Assembly: GCA_963680875.1 (NCBI GenBank)
Contig: OY804590.1
Span: 23,622,640-23,686,639 of the forward strand
Length of the DNA stretch: 64,000 bases
Direction of reading: 5' to 3'
Origin: Bathymodiolus brooksi
Taxonomy: Eukaryota; Mollusca; Bivalvia; Mytilida; Modiolidae
Shown here: positions 49,346 through 58,929 of the stretch, one piece after another
How positions within the stretch are numbered: position 1 is the first letter of the stretch
How the letters are laid out: each line of letters opens with the position of its first letter
Translations under genes and position numbers: made by a program
Notes under the pieces: generated by a model
The model's database searches: none
What the model was told of the DNA's origin: nothing
The model's input: only the letters and a program-made list of their open reading frames with translations

Positions 49346-51080
49346 TATCACAATTTTCTCTTACATTTTTTTAAATTTTCAATTGCCCTAAAACCCATTA
49401 ATAATTTTAATTTGAATTTATTTACTGCAGATTTCAGATACATTAAAAGAAACATCTCTATAACGGAAATGTGTTACGGATATTACACAGTTCTCTCTAA
49501 AGTACTCACGGTTTCCAATGTTGCACAGAGGTTGTCACGACTTGGATAAGGAAGGGCATGGTAAAATGTAGTTAAGTTCTGTCACTTTTTCAGATATAAA
49601 TACGGAGTGTCTAATGATAAACATACACACAAATACATAAAATTTTTCATCAACACTTTATTCCAAATTAGAAGGGGTTTTATTGTACATTGGAGTCTTA
49701 TTTTGGAATTGTCTGATGCCAAATGTGGATCTATTGCTGTAGGAAGATTGATTGTAAACTTAAAGGAAATTCGAAAAATAATATTCCAGATTGAGAAATA
49801 AACTTAAAGCATGGAAGAGCGCTAAGCAAAATAAAAAGGACATGTCATCAGAAGAAAACATCTTATGATATCATAACGTAAGAAATTCATGCAGATTTCA
49901 TGCAAAAAGACTAGGACTGAAAAGGCACCACCATAAAAATATAATGATCTCTTTATAAAAACTCTTGCACTTAAAGCGACATCAGAGTAATAGTAACCAC
50001 CCACACTATAAATATAAAGGAAACAAACAAACAAAAGATCAAAGGTCAGATATACTACTTCCAAAGGTAACCTATAGTGGTGGCAGGTGCTCCGGAAAGG
50101 TTAGTAATTCAGGGCCGACCTGAACCCAATTGGATCAGTGGCTCCCTATTGGGCCCGCGCTGGAGTTATCTGCTCTCGGCTGTTCAAATACACACTGCAA
50201 GTTTCCCATACCTTCTATGTCCGGTCCTGGTTAGTATATTATGTCCAATATACGGTACTGGTATTAAAGCTTTGTTCCCCAATATTTGATTTTATCTCAG
50301 ATCTTTCCAAACTAATTATATCAAAAGATGTTCTTATTAAAACTGCTTGTTTTTCTTCAGTTAATTACATCTCATTTTGTATTTTTGCTTTGTACTCCAT
50401 TTCATGGTCACGATCGTTTATTACCTAAAGCAAAAGAGCATATTCTACAGTATGCTTTGAACTCTTTAACCTTTACGACAATTGCAGCCTGGGAATATCT
50501 ACAAGTGTTGATATGACCATGCTGAGATTTTCTCTGCATTGAAGATATCCTGTTTGATTTTATTCTGTTTGCTAGAAAAAACTTGAAATATGTAATCAAA
50601 GAAGAATTTACATGCAAAATGTCTCCATCATCAATCACAGAATAATATGCAAAAGTGTCAAATTCAAGGAAATGACGAGATCTCAATTAAGACGAGATGA
50701 CAAACATGGCGACTTTAGATGCTTTTGCTAATTGGAAACCGAGATGCTACTAGAAATGAAATGTGTATTGAATAATATAATGTGACAGGTATATCACTTC
50801 ACAAGATGCAGAAGTTGTTTACTATGTTGGAGTACCATATTGAGTAAGAAGAAATAATATCTTGGCAAGAAAAAACATAATTCGTTATCATGCCGATGAA
50901 AGCAGTTGTCCGTCAAATAATATTTTTTAAAACAACATGGTAACTAAGATTAGCATAACACCACGAAGTCTCAACTGATTAGCAAGAATAATAATCTTTG
51001 GTTTCCATGCAGTATTATTGGTTAGCCTCAGATAATGTATATACATAAAAGAAAAATATACTACTATACTGGTTAAACTT
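49346..51080. other. No recognised gene; one repeat scrap
   Basis: At about 50080-50110, GCAGGTGCTCCGGAAAGGTT AG is a family A scrap (minus). The short frames at 49607-49801, 50077-50289, 50138-50428 and 50408-50686 show no domains or consistent composition and overlap one another. Confidence 0.45.
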
Positions 51081-51084
51081 CATA

Positions 51085-51160
51085 GATGGCGTATTGGTTA
51101 GCATGATCCGCTGGAGTGTGGTAGATCGCGGGTGCAATTCCCGGTCATATCATTTTTTTT
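51085..51160 (+). mobile_element. tRNA-headed SINE (second family), head only
   Basis: TATTGGTTAGCATGATCCGC, AGTGTGGTAGATCGCGGG and TGCAATTCCCGG match the A and B box regions at 27.55 and 62.68 kb. A poly(T) follows where the body should continue. It lacks a cloverleaf. Confidence 0.7.
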
Positions 51161-51477
51161 GGGAGCACGGCAATAATAAATTTAACTTCTAACCATAAAT
51201 TTGACAGCATTGACACAGGTTCGCGGACCAATACGCACCTCAAATGTTAAGGTTTATAGATACATATCCATGGTCTCGGGATTTACATGACAGTTCGTCA
51301 TATTTGTCCTATCTTTTCCCCCTCATTGCTGTAAGTGACGACAAACACCAGGAACTAAACTCAACAAACATCAGACTTGGACGATTTACACATGTCGATA
51401 AGAAACAAGTAATAGTGTTCGCGATAGAAGTAGGCATGTGGTATCTTAGTAAATATTTGGATATTACGTTTATGCTC
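51161..51477. other. No recognised gene
   Basis: A 116-codon plus frame at 51244-51594 overlaps this stretch, but its last third is translated family A repeat and the first part has no recognised domain. Confidence 0.4.
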
Positions 51478-51775
51478 TTCGGTTTTCCGACTCCCAAAGT
51501 CTTTGACATTATTTGGCTTTCAAATATGTTGGCTTTCATCGTACCTAATGAAGGTTATTCAAGAAACGGGACGTGCGCAGTAAGAAATGTTTGAAGATAT
51601 CAAAGAGGTAATCAGAAGCCGCAAATCGGCAAATAGACAATACAATGGTCAAAATAAAAAGGACAAACAATAATCTACAAAACACTACACAGAAAACTAA
51701 AGATGAAGCAACACGAATCCCACTAAAAGCCGCGTTGAACCCAGGTGCTCCGAAAGGGTAAGCAGTTTGAAATCT
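51478..51775. mobile_element. Two family A fragments joined head-to-head
   Basis: The plus-strand part (51478-51590) has CTTTGACATTATTTGGCTTT, TAATGAAGGTTATTCAAGAA and ACGGGACGTGCGCAGTA. It switches at about 51590 to minus-strand family A: GATATCAAAGAGGTAATCAG, CAATACAATGGTCAAAAT, ACTAAAGATGAAGCAACACG, AGGTGCTCCGAAAGGGTAAG. The orientation change marks a rearrangement or nested insertion. Confidence 0.7.
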
Positions 51776-52640
51776 ACGTTTTTATAAGGAGCATATATGA
51801 TTAAATAATACAGAATAACGGACTCTCTTTTACGAACGATTCCTTTGTGATAATTTGCTATTATAAGTAAAGATAAACTAAGCATAAGAATTACACTGTC
51901 GTTTATCTTCTGATCAAACAAGAAACCAGAAATTGTTTTTTTCCTTTAGTTTTTAATAAATTTGCAACGTTTTTGGTGTTCAATAGGGTTCATTTTACTA
52001 TCTCCATTTTTTGTAATCTTTTAGCTTCAAATTGTCCATTTCCATCTTTCAGAATATTTATCACAACATTATTTACTTTTCCTACCGGATATTGTCCAAT
52101 ACACATTAATTTCTCTGGTCATAATAAAATAGGATCGATTGATTTACGCAGTGGTGTCGTTTCAATAAAACAAAAATGTGTTAAAAAGGGTATAATATCG
52201 TGTTCGTCTGATTAACTTTTTAATGGCCTATCTCCATATGGAACAGAGCAGACGATAGCGCGTGCCATGACCAAATCACGTGGTAACTGCGGGTTGTCAT
52301 GATGTAATGGATATATGCAGCGCCTTGATGATTTTATGCGTTTCCAAATCCCGTTTCACTCATCAGAACCAAAATTTACGGCTATTTAAATGATCTTGCA
52401 ATTCCATATCAGTGACTCAACACGTTTTGGAATATTGGAACCAATCAAGAACACGGGTTTCATTAGCTAGATAGTGGAAAATATCATGATTTAATGCTAA
52501 ATCTGTCGTACATGTTTAACAACTATTTCCATCAATATGAACTCATGTCTTCTTTGACCATAAATTAAGAATTCAATTTATTGGGTTGGAACTGTGAAAA
52601 GAACTACCAATAAAAAGAAATTATCAATTGTCTTTCCCAG
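51776..52640. other. No recognised gene
   Basis: AT-rich DNA; short frames at 51697-51921 (minus) and 51973-52215 (plus) have no recognisable features. Confidence 0.42.
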
Positions 52641-52644
52641 GTAA

Positions 52645-53010
52645 GTTTGGAATTATTTGCCTTAGCTGAATTTGGTTTTATTACTCCCTGTGGTTTTATT
52701 ACTCCCAAGGATTTTTATTGTTTTTTGTTTTTCAATCTTTCGACTTTGAGGTACCTGAGTTTAGGTGATTTCAGAAATGCGTCGTGTGCACTAAAATTGA
52801 TATCTACGTTTTCATTATTTGGTTTTTCAATTTTCTCGACTGTGAGGTACCTGATTATGATGATTTCAGAAATGCATCGGGCGCACTATATTTGATATCT
52901 ACGTTTTTATTGTAAAATTCTGATATTCATACAAACTACAACACATTTGTGCGTCTTAGATTTACACCTTCTAATTACCCCTTTTGGTATCTTCTATCTT
53001 TTCTCTGTAC
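52645..53010 (+). mobile_element. Family A copy with an internal tandem duplication
   Basis: The segment TCAATCTTTCGACTTTGAGG, TACCTGAG..., GATTTCAGAAATGCGTCGTG, TGCACTAAAATTGATATCTA is present twice (about 52730-52815 and 52828-52910). It is followed by the single-copy TTAGATTTACACCTTCTAAT and TACCCCTTTTGGTATCTTC block. Confidence 0.75.
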
Positions 53011-53110
53011 TTAGTAACACATTTTCGAAGTCTTCTTTAACTACTTTCAATTGCTCGTAATGAGAAATGACCATTTATTCTTTGTCCACATGAGAGTCGA
53101 TTATTAATTT

Positions 53111-53355
53111 AGGGGGCAGTCGTGGTCGTGATCGCATGGTAGTTGGATTTATAACCACCTATGCAATCAGTTCGAATCCCGCTCCTGAAGACGAGGTGTA
53201 CTCGTTACAACATTATGTGATAAAGTTTGTCAGTGACTTGCCGCAGATTGGTTGTTTGCTCCGGGTACTACGGTTTCTTCCGCCAATAAAACTGACCGCC
53301 ACGAAATAACTGAAATATTGTTGAAATTGGCGTTAAAACACAATAACACTAACAC
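53111..53355 (+). mobile_element. SINE type 1 with target duplication and a deletion in the promoter
   Basis: Head GGGGCAGTCGTGGTCGTGAT, CGCATGGTAGTTGGATTTAT, then a direct join GCAATCAGTTCGAATCCCGC. About 25 bp found in other copies between these points is missing. Body and 3' core follow (GATAAAGTTTGTCAGTGACT, AAACTGACCGCCACG, GAAATATTGTTGAAATTGGC). The exact 9-bp word TATTAATTT flanks it at 53102-53110 and 53356-53364. Confidence 0.9.
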
Positions 53356-53585
53356 TATTAATTTGCTCTTCATGATCGCAAACATTTATGTATTTATCCT
53401 TTTTTTTTTTATCAGGATATGTATATTTACGAAGCAAACAAACTTGAATATTTCCTACAATATTAGTAATTGATCGGTTTACTCTAGCCGTTTTTTATAT
53501 AATTTGATAGAAAATTTTGGATAACTAGATTTTTATTTGGATAAATGACAGAATAATCATAGACATGATTTTTTTTTATTAATTA

Positions 53586-53790
53586 GGATTGATTGATTAT
53601 TGTTTAATGTCAAGGGAGAGGTAACTTAGCAATATTCATGAAGAGAACAAATTTATCATATAAGTAAACAAAATCGCACTGGGATTGGCCAACGGACGGA
53701 TAGGACTAAATGTGGATGTGATGTATAGGGTTGGAAATATTGGCCACACAAAGGGCCGCCACCGACCACTCCTTACAGACTTGTCTTCAG
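53586..53790 (-). mobile_element. SINE type 2
   Basis: A short GATT tail, GTTTAATGTCAAGGGAGAG, TTAGCAATATTCATGAAGAG, and further in GGCCACACAAAGGGCCGCCA with CCGACCACTCC. It shares its landmarks with the element at 21.52 kb. Confidence 0.68.
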
Positions 53791-54059
53791 AAGTTGCTGA
53801 AAATTGTATTCTACGTACAAGCACGAAATATTAATTTGCGTCTCATCCCTGGGACGAGTTGTTTATCTGCTTCGTCCTACACAACTAACGGACACAATTT
53901 GTGGGTCGGTACCTCTGTTGGTGAACTATTGGTTGACGAGGGTGTGGTTCTTCCAGCACTCAGTGTTTCGGCACGAAAATGGTTTATTAGATATTTTATT
54001 ACTATTTTATAGACAAGTACGTTTTATTTCTAAGGGTCTATTGTAGGTGTCTAAGCCGT

Positions 54060-54150
54060 TAATAGTAAAATTTGTTCACGCCATGATATAGCTGGCATAT
54101 TGCTAAAGTTGGTGTAAAACACCATTCAATCAATCAATCAATCAATATTA
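54060..54150 (+). mobile_element. SINE 3' core with AATC tail
   Basis: CCATGATATAGCTGGCATAT, TGCTAAAGTTGGTGTAAAAC, ACCATTCAATCAATC. Only the end of the element is recognisable. Confidence 0.72.
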
Positions 54151-54611
54151 TTGAATTTTACAGTTCCTATATAATGTTATATTGTTATATCACTGGTTAC
54201 TTGATTCAATTTCACATCATCTTTTAAAATAGCAAGAATAAGGTTTCACGGTTTAAACATATGGTTGTCAGTATTGTCAAAAACACAGTTCTGTCATAAT
54301 TACATACCTCATTTTCGACAAGAAAAAACATGCCTCAATCCATCAAACCTTTCACCTTTGACCCTGGCAACCGTTTGTCAGATATTTATCTGGATGCAGA
54401 CGTCTAACGTCATGCTACAACATTGTTTCGTTCACCATCTATACATGTTATGTGTCATGTGACAGGAGACGCATGCAAAGAATAACACTTAGAATGACAA
54501 ACGGTCGACAGCAAATTAAATTCCGTGGCAGCTTATTGATTTGTATCGAATTAATTGTATATTATGGCATCTTTGACGTGGTACTAGTATTTCAATAGGG
54601 TTTTCGTACTG
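54151..54611. other. No recognised gene
   Basis: Spacer between SINE copies; the 65-codon frame at 54265-54462 has no recognisable features. Confidence 0.42.
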
Positions 54612-54682
54612 GGTTATGGTGCTTAACGCCACCCTCAACAATATTTCAATTATATCGTAGCGGTCAATTTCATTGGTGGATT
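54612..54682 (-). mobile_element. 5'-truncated SINE type 1
   Basis: Only about 70 bp of the 3' core remain: minus strand ATTGACCGCTACGATATAAT, TGAAATATTGTTGAGGGTGG, CGTTAAGCACCATAACCC. CGTACTG occurs immediately on both sides and may be a short target duplication. Confidence 0.75.
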
Positions 54683-54940
54683 CCGTACTGACGTAGCATA
54701 GGCTTCTGATTATCCTATTAGTATATTCAAATTGTTCTTGTTTAAAAATCATTGAAAACAATATCTTTCACTAAGATTGACTTTCCATCTGAGCAGAACA
54801 TTATTTTAAGGTGAACAGGAAGTGGTTTTATTACCTCGTTAAGTTGCAAGAGCAATATACGTCTAACGGATTAGTGAACTTCTGAGATCTCATTTACCTC
54901 TGAAGAACAATAATAGTTTTCTAACAATTGAATATGAATA

Positions 54941-55193
54941 GGGTTAGGGTTATGGTGTCTAACGCCACTTGCAACAATATTTCAGCTATATCGTGGCAGT
55001 CCGTTTTATTGGTGGAAGAAACCGGAGAACACCACCGAGCTGTCGCAAGTCACTGACAAACTTTATCACATAATGTTGTATCGAGTACACATCGCCATGG
55101 ACGGGGTTCGAACTCATAACTTTAGTGGTAATAGGCATTGATTCCACAGGTAGTTGTAAATCAAACTACCATGCGATCACGACCCCTCTGACG
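54941..55193 (-). mobile_element. Full-length SINE type 1 with an unusually long flanking duplication
   Basis: Minus strand: a head with GGGGTCGTGATCGCATGG and GAGTTCGAACCCCGTCCATG (B box), a body with ATGTGATAAAGTTTGTCAG, a core GGACTGCCACGATATAGCTG and an end ACCATAACCCTAACCC. The segment 54906-54940 recurs at 55194-55228 with 33 of 35 positions identical, abutting the element on both sides, so it behaves as a target-site duplication. Confidence 0.9.
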
Positions 55194-55227
55194 GACAATA
55201 GTAGTTTTCTAACAATTGAATATGAAT

Positions 55228-55380
55228 ATATAAGGGTAATAACAAAATTACCGAACTCCGAGCAATCTTCCAAAGGGAAAGTCAAAACTCATAAGTATAT
55301 AAACAGACAAAATCAGTCAACAACCGGAAAACTGTAAAAACCGTAATGATGACCCTGACTTAGTACAGGCATTTCTAAAG
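55228..55380 (-). mobile_element. Family C copy
   Basis: GGGTAATAACAAAATTACCG, AACTCCGAGCAATCTTCC, AAAGGGAAAGTCAAAACTC, AACCGGAAAACTG and AATGATGACCCTGACTTAGT are the reverse complement of the second half of the copy at 48.2 kb. Confidence 0.8.
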
Positions 55381-55509
55381 AAATGGTGGGTTGAATCAGA
55401 ATCCGAAAATCAACATACATTTAATGGCATATAAAAAAAATCGTCTGTTTGAAGTTGTCAACCCTCGAAAATCCTACTTTCACTTTTGCTTTAACACAAA
55501 TTTAGGTGC

Positions 55510-55552
55510 ATGTTCGGAGTTCGGTAATTTTGTTATTACCCTTATTTCCAAT
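55510..55552 (+). mobile_element. Family C end
   Basis: TGTTCGGAGTTCGGTAATTT then TGTTATTACCCTTATT matches the terminal block of family C and faces the copy at 55.23 kb in the opposite direction. Confidence 0.78.
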
Positions 55553-56870
55553 TAGGCACCCCTTCCATGAGATATGAGATACAAGTTATATTAAACTTCA
55601 GGTAAAACATGTATTGAAGTTCAAACAGATATTGGTGGGTATTTAACATAGAGTGCTATGGGGGGGTTATTTAGTCGAGTATTACCCCTACCACACTGTT
55701 TGTACCAATGGACGAATGTGAAATCATCGTTATCAAATTGTGTTGAACAATTTTCACTTCCATTTTGTTATTTCTTTATATTTCTTTACATTTCAAATGG
55801 ACATCTAACGTAAAACCGCGGGTGGTCTATGAAACTGCAAAATGGTTGCACCCTGCACATTAAGATCGGGAGAAAGAGAGAAACTGACATGGACAGGTGC
55901 TGAGATGTAATCGAATCCACCTTTCTCTGTAGAATTATTGACATGCGTATTGTTCATTTTGATGTATTGTTGTAATATTTATCATCGTTCGTTGTGCTAT
56001 GCTGACTTTGACTGGCGGGACATTTTATGAGAAAACACAGAAAATTGTGCTGAATGCCCTTGCTATTCTGACAAGGTCATCTTCGGGAAAAACAACATGA
56101 TGTTAATTAGCTGTTTTCTTTGAGAATGTTCGTCTAAATCGATTATGATACAAAAACAAAAACAACAAAAAAGTCAAGAAAGAAAACAAGAGAATTTATA
56201 ATATTAGAGTTGACATATATTGTCAGCCTTCACAAAAAACAACATAATAACACACAACAATGACAAACGCCAAGTACCATTTATTTATCTTTTTCTCAAA
56301 ATAACGAACATCAGCTAGTATTAAAGTGTAGTATTAATAATAACACACAACAATGGGAAATTCGAAGTACCATTTATCCATCGTTTTCTCAAAATAACGA
56401 GTAAACAGCTAATATTAAAGCGTAGCAAATAAACAAATAACATAGTATCACAGCCGCTAAGAAAAACAATAATTCGTGTTCATAGTGTCAATACCAGCTA
56501 ATAGTCGTTTATATAATTATTTTATTTCTCCATGTTGGTTCCGTTTCTTTGAACATCTATTATTTAAACAATTGAACCATATAGTATTAAAGATCTTTTG
56601 AAATGAAATCCAATCTAATAAAAAGAAAAAACAACTTTTCGGAGAGACAAGATTTAATTCTAGACTGACCTTTTGGTTGATTTAATGGGGGTTTTATTTG
56701 TTTCCAATGAATAGAGTTATCCACAGCGAACTAATAAGATGAGATATAAAAACAATGCACTAAGGAACAATGACATTTGGGATGACGTATGTCCTGGATT
56801 TCTCTGCGATCTCAGGATGTCTGTATGTGACCTTTCACTTAGTTTTTACAACGAGGCATACCAACATGAA
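55553..56870. other. No recognised gene; weak local duplication
   Basis: Two related segments at about 56240-56310 and 56336-56420 share ACACACAACAATG, GTACCATTTAT and CTCAAAATAACGA, a decayed direct duplication with a period near 100 bp. No coding features. Confidence 0.5.
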
Positions 56871-56965
56871 GCACTAGCATGGTTTATTATATGTATTTAT
56901 ATTTAGAATTTACAGTTCCTAAGTAATGTAATTATTATTGAAAATATGATCACACTCCTTTTGGC

Positions 56966-57140
56966 ATAGAGGTTAAGGTTATGGAATTTAATGTCACCTT
57001 CAACAATATTTTTCAGTCATATCGTGACGGAACACTCGGAGAAAACCACCGACGTGTCACAAGTCATTGACAAACTTTATAACATAATGTTCGACCTGTC
57101 ACAAGTCATTGACAAACTTTATCACATAATGTTGTATCTC
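56966..57140 (-). mobile_element. SINE type 1 fragment with internal duplication
   Basis: 3' core (CCGTCACGATATGACTGAAA on the minus strand), then GTGGTTTTCTCCGAGTGTTC. The CACAAGTCATTGACAAACTT and ATAATGTT segment is present twice in tandem (about 57055-57090 and 57097-57135). The tRNA-like head is missing. Confidence 0.78.
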
Positions 57141-57249
57141 CTATGACATAGGTACTCTAATCCGACTTTGGCTATGCTATTCAGGCCCTTTGGGTTTCTT
57201 TCTCCTAAAGATTTTTCAATTATTTGGCTTCCCAATCTTTTGACTTTAA

Positions 57250-57648
57250 GCATACCTGATGAATGATATTCTGAGCGTACCTGATGATGGTTATTCTGAA
57301 CGTACCTGATGATGGTAATTCTGAGCGTACATGATGAATGTTATTCTGAGCGTATCTGATGATGGTTATTCTGAGCGTACCTGATGAATGTTATTTTGAG
57401 CGTACCTGATGAATGTTATTCTGAGCGTACCTGATGAATGTTATTCTGAACGTTCCTGATGATGGTTATTCTGAACGTACCTGATGATGGTTATTCTGAG
57501 CGTACCTGATGATGGTTATTCTGAGCGTACCTGATGAATGTTATTTTGAGCGTACCTGATGAATGTTATTCTGAGCGTACCTGATGATGGTTATTCTGAG
57601 CGTACCTGATGAATGTTATTTTGAGCGTACCTGATGAATGTTATTCCA
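57250..57648 (+). repeat. 25-bp minisatellite, 16 copies, nested in family A
   Basis: Unit: GAGCGTACCTGATGAATGTT plus ATTCT, with GATGATGG and GATGAATG variants. It amplifies the GAGCGTACCTGATGAAGGTT, ATTCC segment that ordinary family A copies carry once. Confidence 0.96.
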
Positions 57649-57715
57649 GAAACGCGTCGTGTGCACTAAATTAGATATCTATGTTTTTATTAATCTTTAA
57701 TAAAGCTTTCAGCAT

Positions 57716-58184
57716 TATTCCATTTTTGAAAACAATATCATACCGGTACATATCTATTTTTGGAATAATACTTACGAAACGGAGATTTTTTGTCAACATC
57801 TTTAAATCAAAAAAGAAAGTAAATATATTTCAGACATGAATGATATATCAGTTTATTTTAAATCTGCCATTTCCACAAATAGTTTAACCATTAATCCAAT
57901 ACACAAATCATATGAATTATTAATCATATTTCCCACAGATAATCTGTCAATTTACCTGTTATCGAGTATGACGTGGTACCTGTTATCTATCTCCAGTTGA
58001 TCGTAGATTTCCATTAAAAAATATGCCTTAAGGAAGCTGGTTTATACAAAAAATAACATTATTGCAAATTTATAAGGCATTTATAAAGAATCAATTGTAA
58101 TTGTTTGTTCTATGCAATTTACACCTTTACCGATTTAGAGTCATGCTTAAATAATCAGTAGAATTCTTAAGTCAAAGCCTAAGT
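57716..58184. other. No recognised gene
   Basis: AT-rich spacer between two family A copies. Confidence 0.42.
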
Positions 58185-58860
58185 ATTAGATATCTTCTTT
58201 GTATTACTATCACTGGGTCGATACCTCTCTGCTGATGACTTATTAGTTCCTGAAGGTCTCACCCGTGCAGTAGTTAGCAGGGGCGGATCCAGGATTTCAA
58301 GTTAGGGGGGGTGCACTTAAAAAAATTGCGCCGAGCGGAGGGAGGCGCGAAAATTGTTGGGGTATTTCGTGTGAAAAATCACGATTTTACGCCAAAAAAT
58401 CATATTTTTTCCAATTTTAGGGGGGGCGCGCGCCGGGTGCGCCTCCCCCCCCTGGATCCGCCCCTGGTTAGTGTTTCAATACTGACATGGCTTAAGCTAT
58501 ATTTTAAGGAAATTCAACGTTCCTAATGTAACAAGTATCGAAACAAAGGTTATTTTCCTCAGACATAAGTATGCTTGGTTATACTGTTTAAATCCTTTGG
58601 TTATTTCTTGGTTCTAAAGGCTTTCAATGATTTGGCTTTCCAATCTTTTGACAATGAAGGACTACTTGATGAAGGTTACTCTCGAAACGCGTCGTTAATG
58701 GAGTTTGTATTGCTCGGTCTTATATTTTCTGTGTTAGTGTTTTGCAGATCATTGTTTGAACTTTTGTCCTTTTTCCTTTGGCAATTTTGTTTTCTGTCCT
58801 TCTTCGAATTATGGATTCAATTTCTAATTATCCAAGCTCTTCTAAATTAGATATCTAAAT
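58185..58860 (+). mobile_element. Family A copy interrupted by a terminal-inverted-repeat element
   Basis: ATTACTATCACTGGGTCGAT, ACCTCTCTGCTGATGAC, TATTAGTTCCTGAAGGTCTC precede the insertion; TGTTTCAATACTGACATGG, CTTCAATGATTTGGC-like words, GATGAAGGTTACTCTCGAAA and CGCGTCGTTAATGG follow. The second module then appears with TCCTTTTTCCTTTGGCAATT. The 91-codon frame at 58575-58850 is translated repeat. Confidence 0.78.
58278..58466. mobile_element. 189-bp non-autonomous transposon with perfect 16-bp inverted termini
   Basis: The ends CAGGGGCGGATCCAGG and CCTGGATCCGCCCCTG are exact inverse complements. GTTAG occurs immediately before (58273-58277) and after (58467-58471), a 5-bp target duplication, and removing one copy restores a continuous family A sequence. 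The interior is C/G-rich near the ends and AT-rich in the middle and has no transposase; the 71-codon frame at 58311-58526 is incidental. I recall similar termini in hAT-like MITEs of many animals, but a 5-bp duplication is short for hAT, so the superfamily stays open. Confidence 0.93.
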
Positions 58861-58929
58861 GTATATTATTAACCCCGGGGTGATACTATTAGTTCCGAAG
58901 CTATCATCTACCCCGTAACCCTATTTAAG

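Larger units (their letters stand above)
56875..57715 (+). mobile_element. Family A copy carrying a SINE and a 25-bp array
   Basis: TTTAGAATTTACAGTTCCTA and TATGATCACACTCCTTTTGG precede a SINE insertion. TATGCTATTCAGGCCCTTTG, TTTCCTTTTGACTTTAAG-like words and the array follow. The copy ends CCAGAAACGCGTCGTGTGCA, CTAAATTAGATATCTATG. Confidence 0.78.

Noticed and set aside
51244..51594. 116-codon plus-strand frame
   Set aside because: Its last third is translated family A repeat and no domain is visible in the remainder.
54941..54958. Interstitial telomere repeat (TTAGGG)
   Set aside because: Only one to two repeats, always at the end of a SINE; it is the element's tail and not a telomeric tract.
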